Of a stretch of DNA of 13,363 nt, positions 11,638 through 13,363 are shown in pieces (within the stretch, counting starts at the first letter, position 1; the number at the start of each line of letters is the position of its first letter). The position numbers and the translations under genes are program-made. Below the pieces are notes generated by a model. The model saw only the letters and a program-made list of their open reading frames with translations, did not search any database and had not been told where the DNA came from. Source of the DNA: UBA9676 sp036522155 (lineage in GTDB: Bacteria; Actinomycetota; Actinomycetes; Streptosporangiales; Streptosporangiaceae); contig DATDGI010000228.1 in the NCBI GenBank assembly GCA_036522155.1, positions 1 through 13,363 on the forward strand, given 5' to 3'.

Positions 11638-13053
11638 TTACGGAGTTTCGGTGGGGGAGCCGGGGCCCGGGTCGCTGGGGGGGCCCGGGTCGCTGGGGGG
11701 CTCGGGGTCGAGGCCCGACATGTCCCAGTCGGTCCGCCCGGCCACGAACGCATCCGGGTCGTCGAAGTCGTCGTGTGAGGGCAGCAGATCGGGGTGGGCC
11801 CAGATGGCGTCCCGCCCGTCGATGCCCCGGGCCTCGGTGAGCTGCTGCCAGATGTGCGCGGCCTCGCGCAGGCGCCGCGGCCGCAGTTCTAGGCCGACCA
11901 GGGTGGCAAAGGTCCGCTCGGCGGGCCCGCCGGTGGCCCGGCGCCGCCGGATCGCCTCGGCCAGCGCCGTCGCCTGCGGCAACCGGTTCCCTGCGGCCGC
12001 GTCCACCACGGTGGCCACCCAGCCCTCCACCAGGGCCAGCGCTGTCTCCAGGCGGGCCAGCGCGGCCTTTTGCTGCGGGGTGTCCTCCGGCTGGAACAGC
12101 GCCACGCCGGACAGCGCCTCCCGGATCGCGTCCGGGTTGGCCGGGTCGATCTGCGGCATCGCCTCGCGCAGCCGGGAGGCGTCCACAGTGATGCCGCGGG
12201 CGTAGTCCTCGACCGCTCCCAGCAGGTGCGCCCGCAGCCAGGGCACATGGGCGAACAGCCGGTGGTGGGCCGCCTCCCGCAGCGCCAGGAACAGCCTGAC
12301 CTCGTCCAGGCTGGTCGACAGGCCCTCGCCGAAGGCCGCTACCCCCGAAGGCAGCAGCGCGGCCGTGCCGGCCGGCCCGACCGGCAGGCCCACGTCGGTC
12401 GAGCTGACCACCTCCTGGGCCAGCGCGGCGACGGCCGAGCCGGCCTGCTGGCCGACCATCATCCCGCCGATGCGCTGCAGCATCGGGGCCAGCCCGGCCA
12501 GCCCCCCGCCGCCGAAGGCTTGCAGCGCCGAGCTCAGTTCGGGCGGCAGGCCGAGCCCGGCGTCGCCGGCGTCGCCGGGGACGTCGGTGAGCATGCCGCC
12601 CATCGCCTCGACCGCTTTCTGCGCGATCGGGTCGCACAGCTTCGACCACACCGGGATGGTGGCCTCCACCCATTCCGACCGGCTCCAGGCCTCCACCACC
12701 CTGACTCCGCTGGCGAAGCTGGTCGCCTCGTCCAGCCACAGGTCAGCGAGCCGTACGGCCTCGATGACCTTGTGCCGATCGGTGTCAAGCACACTGGGGT
12801 CGCCCTCGGCCGCCACCGTGTGGCGCGCCACGTTCCGGGCGAGATCCCAGTTCACCGGCCCGCCCTGCCACGACATCAGATCTGCGAACTGGCGCAGCGC
12901 CTCGGCGAACTGCTGCGGGTCGCCGAGCGGGCCCAGCGGGCCGAGCGGGCCGCCCTCGCCCGGCGGGTCACCGGACGATCCTGAGCCACCGGACCCGCCA
13001 GAACCCCGGCCCGGGCCACCGGGCGGGCCAAAGCCGAAGGGAGGATCAGCCAT
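11638..13053 (-). CDS. DUF2342-type zinc-metalloprotease-like protein (471 aa)
   Basis: Member of the actinobacterial DUF2342 family, often annotated as a putative hydrolase or zincin-like metallopeptidase; its substrate is not known. The family signature is LREAAHHRLFAHVPWLRAHL at 258-277, with the putative zinc-binding His residues in EAAHHRLF. Other conserved-looking parts are QFADLMSWQGGPVNWDLARN near 55-74, WVEATIPVWSKLCDPIA at 128-144 and IGGMMVGQQAGSAVAALAQE at 195-214. The first 45 residues are Gly/Pro-rich and the last 20 a Pro/Asp/Ser repeat tail; both look disordered. No signal peptide, so cytoplasmic. Start ATG 13053 has GAGAGG eight bases upstream; the GTG two codons earlier is less likely. 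In M. tuberculosis Rv3195 holds the same position, upstream of the E1-like and ABC1 positions. Confidence 0.88.
   Translation of the reverse strand: MADPPFGFGPPGGPGRGSGGSGGSGSSGDPPGEGGPLGPLGPLGDPQQFAEALRQFADLMSWQGGPVNWDLARNVARHTVAAEGDPSVLDTDRHKVIEAVRLADLWLDEATSFASGVRVVEAWSRSEWVEATIPVWSKLCDPIAQKAVEAMGGMLTDVPGDAGDAGLGLPPELSSALQAFGGGGLAGLAPMLQRIGGMMVGQQAGSAVAALAQEVVSSTDVGLPVGPAGTAALLPSGVAAFGEGLSTSLDEVRLFLALREAAHHRLFAHVPWLRAHLLGAVEDYARGITVDASRLREAMPQIDPANPDAIREALSGVALFQPEDTPQQKAALARLETALALVEGWVATVVDAAAGNRLPQATALAEAIRRRRATGGPAERTFATLVGLELRPRRLREAAHIWQQLTEARGIDGRDAIWAHPDLLPSHDDFDDPDAFVAGRTDWDMSGLDPEPPSDPGPPSDPGPGSPTETP
11662..11697 (+). repeat. Two perfect 18-bp tandem repeats
   Basis: The unit ggggcccgggtcgctggg is repeated exactly (11662-11679 and 11680-11697). 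On the minus strand it codes for the PSDPGP repeats in the C-terminal tail of the metalloprotease-like protein, outside the catalytic region. Confidence 0.85.
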
Positions 13054-13181
13054 ACCCACCGCCTCTCGGGCAGGATGGAAGGGTCACATTGCCACGTTAT
13101 CCCGGGAGCGAGGCCGTTGAGGACCGCAGCCGCCGAGGTTCGCCAGGGGCGCACGGGGACAGCCAGGCCCGGGAGCCCGGG

Positions 13182-13363
13182 ATGACGGTACCTCCCGGCG
13201 GGCCGCCCGCCGCGCCGCGCCGCCGGGTGCCGGTGCCGGCGGACCCGACGGCTGCGGGCCAGCCGGGATCGGGCCAGCCGGTCGCGGGCCAGCCGGGATC
13301 GGGCCAGCCGGCAAATGGCCCGCCGGAGACCGGAGGCCAGCCGGAACCGGGCCGGAACCGGGC
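13182..13363 (+). CDS. N-terminus of a divergent gene (partial, Pro/Gly-rich)
   Basis: From ATG 13182 the frame is open to the window edge (60 codons). A GGGAG sequence six bases upstream (13171-13175) is a fair ribosome site. The visible protein starts MTVPPGGPPAAPRRRVPVP and continues with GQP-containing repeats, so only a disordered N-terminal tail is seen and no domain can be assigned. By gene order (divergent from the Rv3195-like gene, as Rv3194c is) it would be the PDZ-domain membrane protease; this is inference from context alone. The 128-base divergent gap before it holds the ribosome site of the metalloprotease gene and no clear promoter. Confidence 0.5.
   Translation, partial: MTVPPGGPPAAPRRRVPVPADPTAAGQPGSGQPVAGQPGSGQPANGPPETGGQPEPGRNR
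13254..13313 (+). repeat. Two 30-bp tandem repeats
   Basis: A 30-bp unit beginning gcgggccagccgggatcggg is present at 13254-13283 and 13284-13313, differing only in the last two bases. In the divergent partial gene it codes twice for AGQPGSGQP followed by V or A. Each unit holds an internal near-repeat based on gggccagccgg. Confidence 0.88.

Noticed and set aside
11264..12739. Open frame of 491 codons on the minus strand covering the intergenic region and part of the metalloprotease gene
   Set aside because: It is out of frame with the conserved REAAHHRLF protein, low in complexity and without motifs.
13118..13184. Short 22-codon ORF (TTG start) ending in an ATGA overlap with the divergent partial gene
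   Set aside because: TTG start without a ribosome site and an Arg/Gly-rich composition; the overlap is probably chance.
13254..13313. CRISPR-like or mobile-element repeat
   Set aside because: The two 30-bp units are directly adjacent with no spacers and are in frame in a coding region, so they are a simple tandem coding repeat.

Overview
The window is very GC-rich, uses GTG starts freely and carries a WhiB-family gene with a C-terminal AT-hook, so it comes from a high-GC actinomycete (Actinomycetota). I cannot name the genus. Most of it matches, from memory, the conserved block that in Mycobacterium tuberculosis runs from Rv3194c to Rv3198A: PDZ protein, Rv3195 zinc-metalloprotease-like protein, Rv3196, Rv3197 ABC1 kinase, whiB7, uvrD2 and mrx1. 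Relative orientations agree as well.

Layout. (1) Bases 1-4556, minus strand: a mycoredoxin gene overlaps an ANTAR-domain gene by four bases (ATGA). Next come a cyanophycinase (cphB) and a cyanophycin synthetase (cphA), which ends nine bases from the tail of a convergent plus-strand gene. The nitrogen-storage polymer genes look like an addition beside the conserved block. (2) Bases 4557-8829, plus strand: a UvrD2-like helicase that lacks the usual C-terminal tetracysteine and HRDC region, an acyl-CoA thioesterase II, then whiB7 and a small Arg-rich ORF. A leader of about 445 bases precedes whiB7 and is the richest regulatory stretch here. It holds a promoter with the AT-rich WhiB7-type element, a probable leaderless 15-codon uORF coupled through ATGA to an 89-codon uORF, a hairpin at the second uORF's stop, a 16-bp terminator hairpin, and a 9-nt segment late in the second uORF that can pair with the terminator's 5' arm. 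This is the layout expected of a translation-controlled attenuator that senses ribosome-targeting drugs. (3) Bases 8858-13053, minus strand: a DUF2342-type zinc-metalloprotease-like protein, a 370-bp gap, then a degenerate E1/ThiF-like protein tightly coupled to an ABC1/UbiB-family atypical kinase. The gap holds a good sigma-70-type promoter and two pairs of DnaA-box-like 9-mers. (4) Bases 13182-13363, plus strand: the Pro/Gly-rich start of a divergent gene, probably the PDZ-protease position of the conserved block.

How the parts may work together: whiB7, controlled by its attenuator, would induce intrinsic antibiotic resistance when translation is inhibited. Mycoredoxin and UvrD2 serve thiol-redox and DNA repair roles. 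cphB and cphA handle turnover and synthesis of the Asp-Arg polymer cyanophycin. The ANTAR protein is an RNA-binding antiterminator candidate whose target is unknown. I saw no tRNA, rRNA, insertion sequence, phage gene or CRISPR array.
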